Numbered from the stretch's first letter, positions 20,320-31,640 are shown. The stretch: 64,000 nucleotides of DNA from Liolophura sinensis (GCF_032854445.1 NC_088295.1:33884510-33948509); one strand, 5' to 3'. Program-made: numbers and translations. The notes: generated by a model not told the origin, from the sequence alone.

Positions 20320-20990
20320 GATGTAGCTAGATTCTGCTGATGTGGCGTGAAGGCATATGATTATTAATTCATACAGAGTGTCGTCGCGAGATGGCTGAAT
20401 TCTGCTAATGTGGCGTGAAGAGATTAACATTAAAGTAATACAGTGTGTCCTCAGGATATGGCTGAATTCTGCTGATGTGGCGTGAAGGGATAATCATTAA
20501 TTCTAACAGTGTGTTGTCACCATATGGCTGAATTCTGGTGATGTGAGGTGAGGGGATAATGATTAATTCATACAGAGTGTCGTCACGATATGGCTGAATT
20601 CTGCTGATGTGAGGTGAGGGGATAATGATTAATTCATACAGAGTGTTGTCACCATATGGCTGAATTCTGGTGATGTGAGGTGAGGGGGGTAATGATTAAT
20701 TCATACAGAGTGTCGTCACGATATGGCTGAATTCTGGTGATGTGAGGTGAGGGGATAATGATTAATTCATACAGTGTGTCGTCACGATATGGCTGAATTC
20801 TGCTGAAGTGGAGTGAAGGGATAATCAGTAATTCGTACCGAATGTCTCCACGATATGGGTGAATTATGCGAATAAGACGTAAAGCCATAATCATTCATTC
20901 ATTCTTACAGTATATCGCCACAATATAGCTGAATTCTGCTAATGTGGCGTACGGCCAGTCATTCATTTGTACAAGATGTCGGTACGATGT
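20320..20990. repeat. 66-67-bp minisatellite, about ten units
   Basis: GGCTGAATTCTG recurs at 20459, 20526, 20592, 20658, 20725 and 20791, with more diverged units outside. Each unit also carries TTAATTCATACAGAGTGTCG and ATATGGCTGAATTC. The central units are nearly identical; the edges are degenerate. Short open frames within it reflect the repeat and are not genes. Confidence 0.95.
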
Positions 20991-21599
20991 GACTAAATTC
21001 ACATAATTCATACAGTGTTTACATCTTGCGGCGTATTATCATAACGAAATGTGTAATAGCTGCTTCCTCATTTACAAAATTGCCTTAAGCGGCGTAACAT
21101 GATATTTATCCCGTAAAGGTCCATCCTAAGTAACACCTGCTTCAAAGACAACAGATGTTTGGTTTACTGCTATTTGTTGTGTAAACTGGTCGATCAGTAC
21201 AACAAATACAACGGACACAGATATGGTGTGGATTGTATTTGTCATCAAGTATATCTTGTTGGCTGTTTGCAGCTGATCAGAGTGCAGAAGCAGCTGATGC
21301 CATCAGAGTGGATAAGTTGCAAATATCAGGCGATCTTATTCACACTGATGTCATCCATTTGTTCTGCTTCATGGACTGTGTCGTTGTATTTATCATATTG
21401 AATATTTCAGTGATAAAGTACAGAGATCAAATTAGTCTCAATCAGAGAATCTTAGAAAGCCTCCGGCCGAAGAATAATTTTTATTAATGTTGAGCTAACC
21501 AAATCTTTCTGTTGTTGAATGAAGGGTGTTGCATTAAGAGGCCTAGTCCTACTGTACGCTACAGAGTTTGACTGGAGCGGAGATGCCGGACGTTTATTG

Positions 21600-22415
21600 T
21601 GTGTAGTGTTTCTTCCCCGGTATTATCTATTACATCACCTATAAACCTGATCGTCGTGTCTAATAACGACGGTTATTTTCCCCCAGGGGTTGTTCAATTT
21701 CCATCACCCATAAATCTGATCGTCGTGTCTAATAACGACGGTTATTTTCCCCCAAGCTTTGTTCAGTTTCCATCACCCATAAATCTGATCGTCGTGTCTA
21801 ATAACGACGGCTGTTTTCCCCCAGGCGTTTTTCAGTTTCCATCACCCATAAACCTGATCGTCGTGTCTAATAACGACGGTTAATTTTCCCCAGGAGTTTT
21901 TCAGTTTCCATCACCCATAAACCTGATCAACGTGTCTGATAACGGCGGTTGTTTTCCGCCAGGCGTTGTTCAGTTTCCACAGCTCATAACCCTGATCATC
22001 GTGTCTAATAACGACAGTTGTCTCCCCCCAGGCGTTTTTCACTTTCCAGCACTCATAAACCTGATCGTCGTATCTAATAACGGCGGTTGTTTTCCCACAG
22101 GCATTATCTAATTTCCATCACCCGTAAACCTGATTGTGCTGTCAATCAAATACCGGCGGTTGTTTTCCGCCAGGCGTTGTTCAGTTTCCAACACCCATAA
22201 ACCTGGTCGTCGTGTCTAATAACGACAGTTATTTTCCCCCAGGCGTTGTCCAGTTTCCAACACCCATAGACCTAGTTGCAAATTATCAAGTCAAATAAGT
22301 GCATTGTTTTTCGCTCGGACATTGACCAGTTTCCACCCATAAACCTGATAGCCATGTCTAATAAGAGAGGTAATTTTTCTCTCGGCATTGTTCAGTTTCC
22401 CCCACACAAACCTGA
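21600..22415. repeat. 69-bp minisatellite with acceptor-like motif in each unit, about 12 units
   Basis: CATAAACCTGAT or a variant recurs at exactly 69-bp spacing (21641, 21710, 21779, 21848, 21917, 21986, 22055, 22124), then drifts (22197, 22266, 22339, about 22405). Most units contain CGTCGT-8 nt-ACGACG, a 6-bp hairpin, followed by TTTTCCCCCAGG, which looks like a 3' splice site. The period is divisible by three and a 94-residue frame runs through the first units, but no flanking exon supports translation. Confidence 0.95.
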
Positions 22416-22840
22416 CTCAGAATGGATAGCTGGGATGAGGGATGGAGTCTTTACCTTAGCCCAGTTCGTTCCCAACATCATTGAATAATAATTACAGGAA
22501 TCTGTTTATCGTTCACCCATACTTGTGCTATGTTTCTTACTCCCCCCCCCCCCCCCCGCTCTCCTACCTGAAACACGTTGAACATTGTCTTGTTAACTTT
22601 ACCAATGCAATACTCATCCTTGCAGACAGGCAATTAGTTTGACAAACATGATAGGTGTTAACATGCCAAGCGTACCTACTGCGTAAATATTTAGATTAAA
22701 CTCAGTCACAGATACTGAAAACAAAAACAAACAGGTACCGTGCGTAATACCCCAATTACAACCGCACCGTGAGTAATCTCACTTTGGACCTTCGCTGGAT
22801 CAGATGGATAAAGCATCAACCAGTGAGATCGTGTGCTAGG
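22416..22840. other. Non-coding stretch with poly-C run
   Basis: A 15-17-base C run lies near 22542-22558. I recognise nothing else here. Confidence 0.5.
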
Positions 22841-22844
22841 ATCC

Positions 22845-23020
22845 ATCTCTCATAATTTCAGCCAGAGTTTCAGCGACTTTTTGGAGTGAAGAGGTTTTTG
22901 AGGTAAGAGTCGAAGGTCGCTGGTTTAATACGAACACTCCAGTTTTCCTCCGCCATAAGCCCCGTCATATGTAGGTAAAAAATGCTTGAGTACGGAGATA
23001 AACACAAATAAAATAAATCA
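22845..23020 (+). repeat. tRNA-related SINE, diverged
   Basis: B-box-like GCTGGTTTAATACGAAC is followed by TTTTCCTCCGCCATAAGCCC and the tail TGCTTGAGTACGGAGATAAAC with AAATAAAATAAA. The order (B-box, body, TTGAGTACGGnGnTAAAC, A-rich tail) is the SINE pattern seen elsewhere in this window. Confidence 0.6.
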
Positions 23021-23084
23021 AGATAGGAATTGAAGTCACAACAGCTACAAACAAAAACGGAAACAGGCCCATAGAGTAAAAAAA

Positions 23085-23280
23085 ATGTTTATGTTTAGAG
23101 TCTAGACGCGTGGACGCGTTTAGTTTACCACCCCATAGTATGACTATTAAAACCCCACTGCTGATAAAACGTACGATGGTCTTCATGGAACATTCGGAAA
23201 ACATGTTGTACTTGAACCCAGCCCTGAGATTCATTCGGGAAAAAATGCAACTAAAAAATTTCGCACGTGTACTATAAAAA
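23085..23280. repeat. Diverged copy of a dispersed repeat of about 150 bp
   Basis: Shares, in order, GTTTATTTTACC-, CCTGGAGCTGATAAAAC-, GAACATTCGGAA- and TGAACCCAG-like blocks with 26720-26872 and 27240-27385. It is more diverged than those two are from each other. Confidence 0.5.
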
Positions 23281-23366
23281 CATTAGCGCTTCTTTGTGCC
23301 TTGATTCACGTCGACTGGTTAGTGTTTTAAAAGAAAAGATAACACCATAGGTCAAATGCGTACAGG

Positions 23367-23368
<2 letters not shown>

Positions 23369-23409
<41 letters not shown>

Positions 23410-23436
23410 CAAGGTGATATATATATATCACCTTGA
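23369..23436. repeat. (CA)n-(TA)n microsatellite with 28-bp palindrome
   Basis: A CA run at about 23371-23397 passes into TA repeats and then a perfect 28-bp palindrome at 23409-23436 whose arms are TCAAGGTGATATAT. Confidence 0.9.
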
Positions 23437-23509
23437 CCACAGTGACCTCGGCGTTGTTCAAGATTTCTGTAGAAAATGTACTGAATTCACCGAATGAAAC
23501 TTGAACGAG

Positions 23510-24420
23510 CTATTTCAGGCCAAAAATACGAATGTCACGTCAACTCACCATTATTTTGTAATACGGTGTCCCTCACAAATTCAACTCACCATATATTATA
23601 GCAAGGCATCTCTTACAAATTCAACTCACCATATATTATATCAAGGTATCTCTCACAAATTCAACTCACCATTGTATTATATTAAGATATCACTCACAAA
23701 TGCAACTCACCATTATACTTTATTCAGGTTTTTATCACCATTCACATCACCATTGTATAATATCAAGGTGTCTCTCACAAATTCAATTCACCATTGTATT
23801 ATATTAAGATATCACTCACAAATGCAACTCACCATTATACTTTATTCAGGTTTTTATCACCATTCACATCACCATTGTATAATATCAAGGTGTCTCTCAC
23901 CAATTCAACTCACTATTCAGTCATTACCTAGTTCAGGCTGGCCCTAATCACTCAACCAGCGAAAACCAGGTATAGTAACACGAAGAGAGGCATACGTACT
24001 AGTTTGAAAGATGGGCATATTGATTCATTCCCCTGTTTTTATGTTGATGACGTTTATGGTACTTGAATGATTGCGAGAAGTAAATCTCGTCATAGGAACG
24101 CGGCTAAGCTTGGGTCGTCGAGTTTTGATGGATTAACAGACTATTGGCAGAAAAGCGAAGGGTCGAGGGACCCCGTGAGAAACACAAACATATGTGGTAT
24201 AAATAAATTCATTAATTAACATTTCGATCAATTCTTTTATTGATTTTGTTGTAAGGAGTGGCAGGTGTTTACAACACAGGTAGATGAAAGGAGGAATTTG
24301 TGAAGTCAAAAACTGATGTGAAGACCCCGATGTCACACGACAGTGGTTTTGAATTACAGCATCACATGACCACAATAAAAATGAAGGATTGACTCTCAGT
24401 CTTTGCATAAATACTCATGC
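23510..24420. mobile_element. Left arm of a large imperfect inverted repeat, outer part minisatellite
   Basis: Outer part (23525-23935): a 40-bp minisatellite (TCAACTCACC at 23581, 23621, 23661) with a higher-order period of about 121 bp in its second half. Inner part (24123-24420): unique DNA that reappears as a reverse complement at 28700-28970, for example TTTCGATCAATTCTTTTATT and GTTTTGAATTACAGCATCAC. An extra 170 bp or so (23940-24120) separates the two parts here only. It may be one arm of a foldback element or an inverted segmental duplication. Confidence 0.75.
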
Positions 24421-24829
24421 AAAAAAGTTTTTTCAAACGGAAAAATGCAATAAACTTGATCTATAAGAATTTGTCAGTTTTGCTCAATGACCATCAATAA
24501 GGCATTGTCACAAGTTTAACTCTCATGGCTTGTTACATGGAGCTTATTGTCACCAGTGTTTATAGTAGCGGACTAAATATATCGCAGTTCAAATGTGACA
24601 ATGTTGTATACCTAACACCTGTTTTTCTGTAAAATGATATCTACCTCTCACTAAAAAATTGCTCTCTCCGTTGCAGAAAAAAATGAACATCTGATGTCCA
24701 ACCACCCCTTCTCGTGACAACGTTACTTTTCATTCCGTTCCCGGTGAAAGCAATTGTTACGTCATGACGTTACAGAAAGATTGAACATTTGTAACCAATG
24801 TGACGGACCTTGGGTTTACCTATCTGCAG

Positions 24830-25125
24830 CAAATGAATAATATCCCGATTTTGTTCAGACCAGCCTTGGAGAGTCTTGTGGATCATTGGCGTCATCGTGA
24901 GTGGAGACGTGTGATTTTCTGTGACTGGAGACGTGTGATTTTCTGTGACTAGAGTCGCTTTTGTGTCTCTCATCCAGAAGGAATGGTCAGAATTTGGCGG
25001 CGTCGAGGTGGTCCTTTCGCCGAAAGAAACGTTCAGGAAATGGATCCATGGGGTGAACCTAGCGTCATGACATGGACAGGTTTTGGATTTAATGTGCTTC
25101 CAGGATGTTGGTCAAGGTCGGGGAC
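24830..25125 (+). pseudogene. Tc1/mariner-type transposase remnant
   Basis: The frame reads HREWRRVIFCDW... then SRFC and GMVRIWRRRGGPFAERNV followed by WGEPSVMTW. This matches the central catalytic part of Tc1-like transposases (HWxxVLFSDESRF ... VRVWRRRGERF ... GGxSVMVWG). A tandem duplication repeats WRRVIFCD, and the glutamate of DESRF is now a TAG stop. Only this core is recognisable; the N-terminal DNA-binding region and the last catalytic acidic residue are not seen. It cannot be functional. Confidence 0.8.
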
Positions 25126-25173
25126 ATGGAGAACCATCGAGATAAGGTTAACTCGTAATTAGGGGACATGGTT

Positions 25174-25319
25174 AACTCCTATTTAGGAAAAACTTATATC
25201 TGCTGTTTAAGAGATAAAATTTTTCTCCTAAATAGGTGAAAAAAAATCCTAATTCGGTGAAAATAACTCCTCATTAGTAGAAAAGCGTATGGGACATATT
25301 TTTTTCCTAAATAGGAGTT
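25174..25319. repeat. 19-bp perfect inverted repeat, MITE-like hairpin
   Basis: AACTCCTATTTAGGAAAAA at 25174-25192 is the exact reverse complement of 25301-25319, with 108 bp between. Further CCTAAATAGG- and CCTAATTNGG-like motifs lie in the loop and flank. It could be a tiny foldback element or the stem of a larger one. Confidence 0.7.
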
Positions 25320-25345
25320 CTTGTCACCTAATGAGGCGGTAATTA

Positions 25346-25393
25346 GGGGTTCAAGCCATTCAGGCTTGAATCCCTATTGTATCTGTTAAGATT

Positions 25394-25431
<38 letters not shown>

Positions 25432-27103
25432 TCGGCAAAACTGTGACGCCTTTCTAGCAAAAACCGTTAGTCCAAAGTTTATGAGTTTTAGTATGTTTAT
25501 CTACATACCTCGAATTTGTGCATCGAATCTTTTGGGCCGATATGGTCACGTGAATTGGCGGCCATATCGGATTTGGTTCAAAACCTTTAAAAATCTTCTT
25601 CTGCAAAACGGCTGATGGGATTGATCTGAAATTTAAACTGTAGTTGCACTAAGCCTAGTTACATACAGGGTGTACTTGAAAACTTCGTGCGTTGAAAATT
25701 GTAGAATCTCGCTATTGGGTGAATATGTCATGTGACCGAAAAATTCGTTTTTTGCTAATGACTTCTACACTTTTACAGATGATGTCGTAGAAATAGTCCT
25801 GCCTGTTGCAGTTTTGGACGCTGAGTCCAGATATGCTAATTTTGGGAAGTGACGTCATCAAAACTGAAAACGTGAATATCTCCATAACCAATGAAGCTGG
25901 AGTCGCAGTCTTAAGGCCTAACATCATCCCAAGGCAGGAAAAAAAATTTGACATAACCGGAAGTGAAATCAGCAAACCGGAAGTAGTACATCCCAAATCG
26001 AAAATGGCTGTTTTTACAAGTTTCAAAATTAAAAAACATCTGCGGCTAAATTAGCATGGCAGAAATGCGTGAAATTTAACTAGGTAGTAGGAGTGGGGAC
26101 TGTCTTTTATACGAATAAAAGTTTATGTGTCCCAATTCACGTGACCCAGCCGCCATGTTGGGTTGCTACCAGAAGATTTGGGAAGCATTTTGCTCTGAAC
26201 TTAATATCCGATTGACCCAAAATTCTCTACATGGAGCAACTGTTGCCTGTGAATTATTTTGACAGAGGCAGAATGCAATATGCCAATGAAAACCCGGAAA
26301 CGGAAGTGATGTCTTCTCAAATCAAAAATTTTGAATTTGAGTCTTTTAAATATGCTACCTGACGTAATTTGACACCCTGATCACGAACCTGGTCTTATTT
26401 TATTCCATTAATGCATATTTTTTGTCGCAGATTGCGATCAAAGTGCGAAAAGTTGCAATTTCCACCATTTTGGAAGTAACGTGACACAAAACGGCTATAG
26501 CTGCAAAGCTCAAAATGGCTGAGTGCAAAGGGCTATGTGTAGACTCTGTGTGTGTGGAAAATCTTTCAAGTGGCTTATTAAATGTGGGAGTTGCAGTGCT
26601 TGAAAAATTGTTCAAAGGCTGATTTACGTTATTTGGCACTTTGACGTCCCCATGTTATACGATGAATTATAAATGCGTTTATGACTAAGATGAAAGTAGA
26701 AATGTTGACAGCCAGCTACCATGTCGCGACATGTTTATTTTACCAGTCCAAAGTATAAACCCTGGAGCTGATAAAACATAAAATTGTTTGCATTAGAACA
26801 TTCGGAATGTCACAACTTATGAACCCAGAATGTTAGAGAGCGGCACATGCCGTGTAAGGAATATTCGTAATTAGTTTGACGTTCTGATCACGAATCTCAT
26901 CTTATTTCTTTGCTACGATGCATATTTTTGTCACAAATTGCGATCGAAGTGCGAAAAGTCGCATTTTCCGCCATTTTTGCAAATGACAGAAAACTGTTAA
27001 AGCTGTTAAGCTGAAGATCGCCCAATGAATATGTTTCTACGGATCCACATCTATTGTATATGCGCCGATACATGAACATACCGGCCCTACTGGCTTGAAC
27101 CCC
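25346..27103. mobile_element. Candidate repeat element with 12-bp terminal inverted repeats
   Basis: GGGGTTCAAGCC at 25346-25357 and GGCTTGAACCCC at 27092-27103 are exact reverse complements, 1758 bp outer to outer. A second TTCAAGCC/GGCTTGAA pair forms a small hairpin at the left end. An (ATT)n run sits at about 25391-25430. No transposase is visible inside. The right end falls inside a tandem duplication, so the termini may be coincidental. Confidence 0.45.
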
Positions 27104-27390
27104 AGCATCGCTGTCCCTGACAGCTATATTTTATTTTATTTTTCACCCTGGTACTAATACGCTTCCGTACACCTCTGTAAGCAGTCATCACATGATTCGT
27201 AGAATATTTCAGTTACCGTTGAGATTTATGTGCATTTATGTCACGACATGTTTATTTTACCAGTCCAAAGTATAAACCCTGGAGCTGATAAAACATAAAA
27301 TTGTTGCATGAATTCGGAATATCACAACTTATGAACCCAGAATGTTAGAGAGCGGCACATGCCGTGTAAGGAATATTGTTTCTTATATAA
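26375..27390. repeat. Tandem duplication of about 500 bp
   Basis: Two blocks recur about 490-515 bp apart. The first is 26390-26540 versus 26880-27030 (ATTGCGATCAAAGTGCGAAAA and relatives). The second is 26720-26872 versus 27235-27385 (GACATGTTTATTTTACCAGT onward, nearly identical for about 150 bp). The sequence between the blocks is diverged or replaced. It is non-coding. Confidence 0.85.
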
Positions 27391-28690
27391 CCCGAGGATT
27401 GTTTGCACCTACGTCATCGGATCCAAATGTTTTGATTTTTAACTACAGGCGGTGGGGTAAAATCTGGTTAAACAACAGCACAATTCTGTTAATTTCCAAA
27501 TCAAAAGTATAAATCTTTATACTATCACCTACTAAAGTTATATGGCGGCAAAAAAGATGGTCGCTCAGTAATAATCCGCCGAAAATGCACTCTCGATAAA
27601 AAACGCCAATTTTTCATTCAAACGAGGCACTGTGTATTTAATTTTAATTTACAGTATGAACGTTGACCGAAAAATAACTTGACTGAAGCTATCATGTGTA
27701 TATTTCTACTTCCTGTCAAAGTCTCGTTTTGGTTAACGTTTGTCTTCACATGAAAAAAATTAATTTTATGATATGATCAGTTTTGTTATATTTTGGCAAG
27801 TTTGAAATCTGTATTTGTGCCATAGTCTGTCGGGTATCTTTCACGATAAAGTCAACTAACGCAGTCACTATGGAAAATAGGTTGCACCTCTAGGAAGTGT
27901 TCGAATCTTTGTGGTTCGTTTTTGAACATATTTTCATGTGAGTAAAGATATAGGCTGTCTTGCATTGAATAAGTGTTATTATGAAGTAGAATGGATAGTT
28001 GTTAAACTGTGGTATAGCGTAACGTATGGTAACGATAGTCAAACCTGAATCCTGGCTCTTGTGCATCTGGAGGTACACGGTTTCCTGTCCCCACCTTACC
28101 ATACCAGGTCCTTTATTTCACAATAACACCCAGAATTTAGTACGCTGTCAAACAATATTTTGACCTTGTTAAGTAAGAATAACAATTTTAAAGTGAATTG
28201 AAATTTTTGACTTGAGTCTCAGATTGCTTCATGATCTAGGGGCCAGTCTGTCCAGTAATGACTTCGCGCTGACCCATAATCAACATTCATCAACAAAAAG
28301 ATTTCTGTACAAAAGGATTGCTACTGCTAGTGGTGTCAGCTAAAGAGATTTATCCGATGGTTATCTCCGTTGTAGGCATGATTCCCCCCACTTTGAGAAG
28401 TAAGCATTCAGTTTGAGGTTGGAGTTAAAATTTACCCAGTTCAATTTTCATCAGTGTTCTGTACTACTGAAGACACATGGATATTCCTTCCTGGAATTGA
28501 TGGCCGAGACGTCTGCAAGTTAGGAAAGACACGTTATTAAACGGACAGTTGAGAACAACACGGGAAGTACGAGTTGTTCAAGGTAAGACTGGGTTGTGAT
28601 GATGTACATGATCACAGCCTTCCAGAGCTAGACGGGGCAGTAACTCTGGAGTTACTTCATTACATTGCTTTCTTGAGTAGCCCTTCCCCT
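27391..28690. other. Region between the inverted arms, no gene recognised
   Basis: AT-rich DNA without a convincing coding frame. It lies inside the large inverted repeat, next to the right arm. Confidence 0.45.
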
Positions 28691-29420
28691 ATAAGTTTTT
28701 TATACATAAGTACTTGAGGCTGAGAGTCAATCCTACATTTTTAGTGTGGCCATGTGATGCTGTAATTCAAAACCACGTTCGCGTAACATCTGTTTTTGAC
28801 TTCACAATTTTCTCCTTTCTTCTACCTGTGTTGTGAACACTTGTCTATCTCCACAGCAAAATCAATAAAAGAATTGATCGAAATTTTAATATATGAATTT
28901 ATTCATCCCAGACATGTTTGTGTTTGTCAGGGGGTTCTTCGACACTTCGCTTTTCTGCCATTTAGAACTAGGTAATGATGAGTTGAATTGTTGAGAGAAC
29001 CTGAAGAAAGTATAATAGTGAGTTGAATTTGTGAGAGACACCTTGATATTACATAATATTGGGGTGAATGGGTGATAAAAACCTGAATAGTATATAATGG
29101 TGAGTTGGATTTGTAAAAGATATGTTAATACCATATAATGGTGAGTTGGATTTGCAAGAGATATGTTAATACCATATAATGGTGAGTTGAATTTATGGGG
29201 CATACTTTGATATAATATAATAATGAGTTGAATTTGTGAGGGATACCTTGATATAATAGAATGGTGAGTTGAATTTGTGAGAGATAACTGAATATAGTAT
29301 AATGGTGAGTTGAATTTATGCAGGTACATGTAATGGTGAGTTAAATGTGGAGAACGACATCCGGATAATGTAATGGTGGTATGAAATGGGCAGCAGGAAG
29401 TGATCAGGTCGGATCCGAGA
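28690..29420. mobile_element. Right arm of the large inverted repeat, with 40-bp minisatellite
   Basis: 28700-28970 is the imperfect reverse complement of 24123-24420. 28976-29340 is the reversed 40-bp minisatellite (GGTGAGTTGAATTTGTGAGA units). As in the left arm, the minisatellite is on the outer side. Its outer edge (GCAGGAAGTGATCAGGT near 29390) recurs at 33222-33240, linking it to the GT31 A/B duplication. Confidence 0.75.
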
Positions 29421-29644
29421 GCTGTTAATCCAGGTTATGGTCAGTTGAATACACGTCATAGCCTCCATTAAAACAAGGCGTCTCCATGATGAATGACATT
29501 TAAAATCGATAACAATGCAAAAACTATTATGCCATATACCTGTTCGATTGCGAGCGACTACAAATGCATGTGTACATTTTAAGCTTTGGATTATGATAAT
29601 AATTCAGAATGTGCAGAAATCTGACAACCAGTATGGCTCTCGCT

Positions 29645-29880
29645 AAGCTTACGTTCTGAATATTAGTGTTTAACTTGGATCACAGATGGACGTTTGAGTC
29701 TTGGAATCGAGCAACCGGGGATTAGATTGCCAGAGGGGAGAACATTGTCAGAAAACAAGCAGCAATTTACAGACATATTTGTACGTCTGTGTCTTCACAA
29801 ATTTTTAGCGTCCACTTCGGGAGCGCTAGATCCAGGGTCTGTCCTGGGTGGTAAAGTGGTCTTTGTTATTATTATGTAGT
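29645..29880 (+). other. Putative 5' untranslated exon and promoter region of GT31 copy A
   Basis: Diverged similarity to 34500-34860 upstream of copy B, including ATGGACGTTnGAGTCTT, AATCGAGCAACC, GATTGC-GAGGnGAG and GTCTTCACAA. Both stand about 2 kb before a shared acceptor (TGTCTGTTTCAG) that precedes the coding ATG. This fits a non-coding first exon duplicated with the gene. Its exact limits are unknown. Confidence 0.45.
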
Positions 29881-30694
29881 CCGTCCTTATGCGGAGTTAT
29901 CCCAGCAGTCGTTGCCTCGTGTTCTTTTTTGTGTTAGTCAGTTCCGGGCGTGCGTTCTGTTCGTCAGGCGAAGCACGGCTGGCCACTGGGAAGGGTGAAA
30001 TATTATAGGGTGAGATTTTAAAGGGCTATAATGCTGTATTGTGCAGTCTTTTAGACGATGAATGCCGATTGATTTACTCTTCAGGTAAGAATATGGAAAT
30101 GGGATTTTATATCAATATATTTATCATTTTAAACAACTAAAAGTTCTTTGTTTTCCAACGAACACGTGATGTAGGGTCGGAACGTTTGAGAAATTGGAGT
30201 TAGTTGATGCTAAAATGGAACCTTTTTTTAGCTACCGAAATTTATAAGAACCTACATTTATATAGTGTGATACATTAATATGTAATTTATGTTTACAAAG
30301 TGTTATTTACAAAGTGTAGATTATAACCTGAGTAGTGATTTATAGAAACTATAAAAACAATATTTATACAATTGTGTTTGTATGTTTAATGCATATTTAA
30401 AGGATTGAAAAATATTGATTGTATATGTATTTATTTTGGATGTAGGACAACCCTTCAGTTAGACTTATAATAAAGATCCAAACGTTAAGGAGGAACTTCA
30501 CTGACATTATGCGGTATTTTTGTTTGTCTATCTCAACCAGTCTTAATGTCAGTTGTTGGATAAACATGTTTACATTTAAACATTAGGCATGTTTATTATT
30601 TGCTGCAAATAGGTGTTTACACCACTTTTAAATGTTATAAGTGAGCAAGAGGCAGAGGAACTATATTACCCTAATAAAGAAGGAAACCTGAAAG

Positions 30695-31075
30695 GCAAAG
30701 ATGATAGACCATTAAACACTGCCCATGAAAATAGTTTGATTTATTTTTTTAGAATTTTTCTAACCAGTAAAAAATGCATTTAAAAATAGGATTCTATGGT
30801 GGTCTAATGGAACCCAGAGAGTGTAAGTATCGTCGCAGCAATATTTTTGGCAACATTCATTTGTTGAATGCATTCATAGTTCCAAATGAAGATGCATTAT
30901 GAATGATGAAGTCTGTGTGCGTCAAGTGGCAAAAAGCTGAAGTGGGATCACTGCTCCCAATATGGTTCTAAAAGCCCACAGTAGAATCTAAAGTTATAAA
31001 TGCATTTTACAAGGTAAATATTCTAAAAAAAGTAAATCAAACTCATTTCCCGGACAATATTTAATCTGACATGTA
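30695..31075. mobile_element. MITE-like element, copy 2 (between GT31 A first exon and coding exon)
   Basis: The ends ACCATTAAACACTGCCC with AATAGTTTGATTTATTTTTT, and the inverted AAAAGTAAATCAAACTC with GACAATATTTAATC, match the element at 2725-3155 but in the opposite orientation. The interior TCTATGGTGGTCTAATGG-like block matches the reverse complement of 3000-3040. Confidence 0.6.
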
Positions 31076-31640
31076 TTTTATGTGTTCTTTACCTTTAAAG
31101 CCCGATCAAACACATAATAAATACACAGCCAAAAAGTATGTTTACAGCCTGAACGCATCAAATCACAGCCTAAACATTTAGTTTAAACTTATTGAATATA
31201 AATGATAAATGTTGGACTAGTGATAATTGTCACGACAAAGTGTTATTTTGATGGACTCTTTTATAAGGAGGTAGCACCTTTTTCACCATTACGAATAGTA
31301 ATAGTAGGAGATATCTGTAAAAATATAACCTATAAACATAACCTAGCTCATGGACTGACGATTATGCTGTCTATAAACTATCTGAAATGTAAGTACCGCT
31401 TGGAACAAGCCAAATCCTGGGCAATCAGTAAGAAAAAAGACAACTAAAAAAAACTTCCTAATATTCTATGAGAACAAATTCACACTTTTTGATTGCTTAC
31501 TACTCTATGTATACCAAGACCTAACACATTTTTTTCGGTGTGTATTTCGTTCAATAACGTAGACCCTTATGTTGTTGTTCGCCAAATTACTTGGAGCTAT
31601 GTCTGTTTCAGAGTTTTCATCGGACAAAGAGTACAAAAAT

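Noticed and set aside
21599..21883. 94-residue repeat protein in the 69-bp array
   Set aside because: It is open only because the period is divisible by three; the frame breaks as soon as units drift, and no exon context supports it.
20320..22415. CRISPR-like regular arrays
   Set aside because: The repeats are contiguous tandem units without unique spacers, and the genome is eukaryotic.
23409..23436. 28-bp perfect palindrome as a protein-binding site
   Set aside because: It sits in a CA/TA microsatellite, and palindromes form readily there. Nothing else points to function.
23501..23947. 148-residue open frame on the plus strand, and its counterpart at 28886-29329 on the minus strand
   Set aside because: Both are translations of the 40-bp minisatellite in the two inverted arms. 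They have no start context, domain or flanking exon.
31569..31640. Upstream in-frame ATG that would extend GT31 A by 24 residues
   Set aside because: A splice acceptor conserved in copy B lies between it and the downstream ATG, and the shorter form has the expected type II anchor at its N-terminus.
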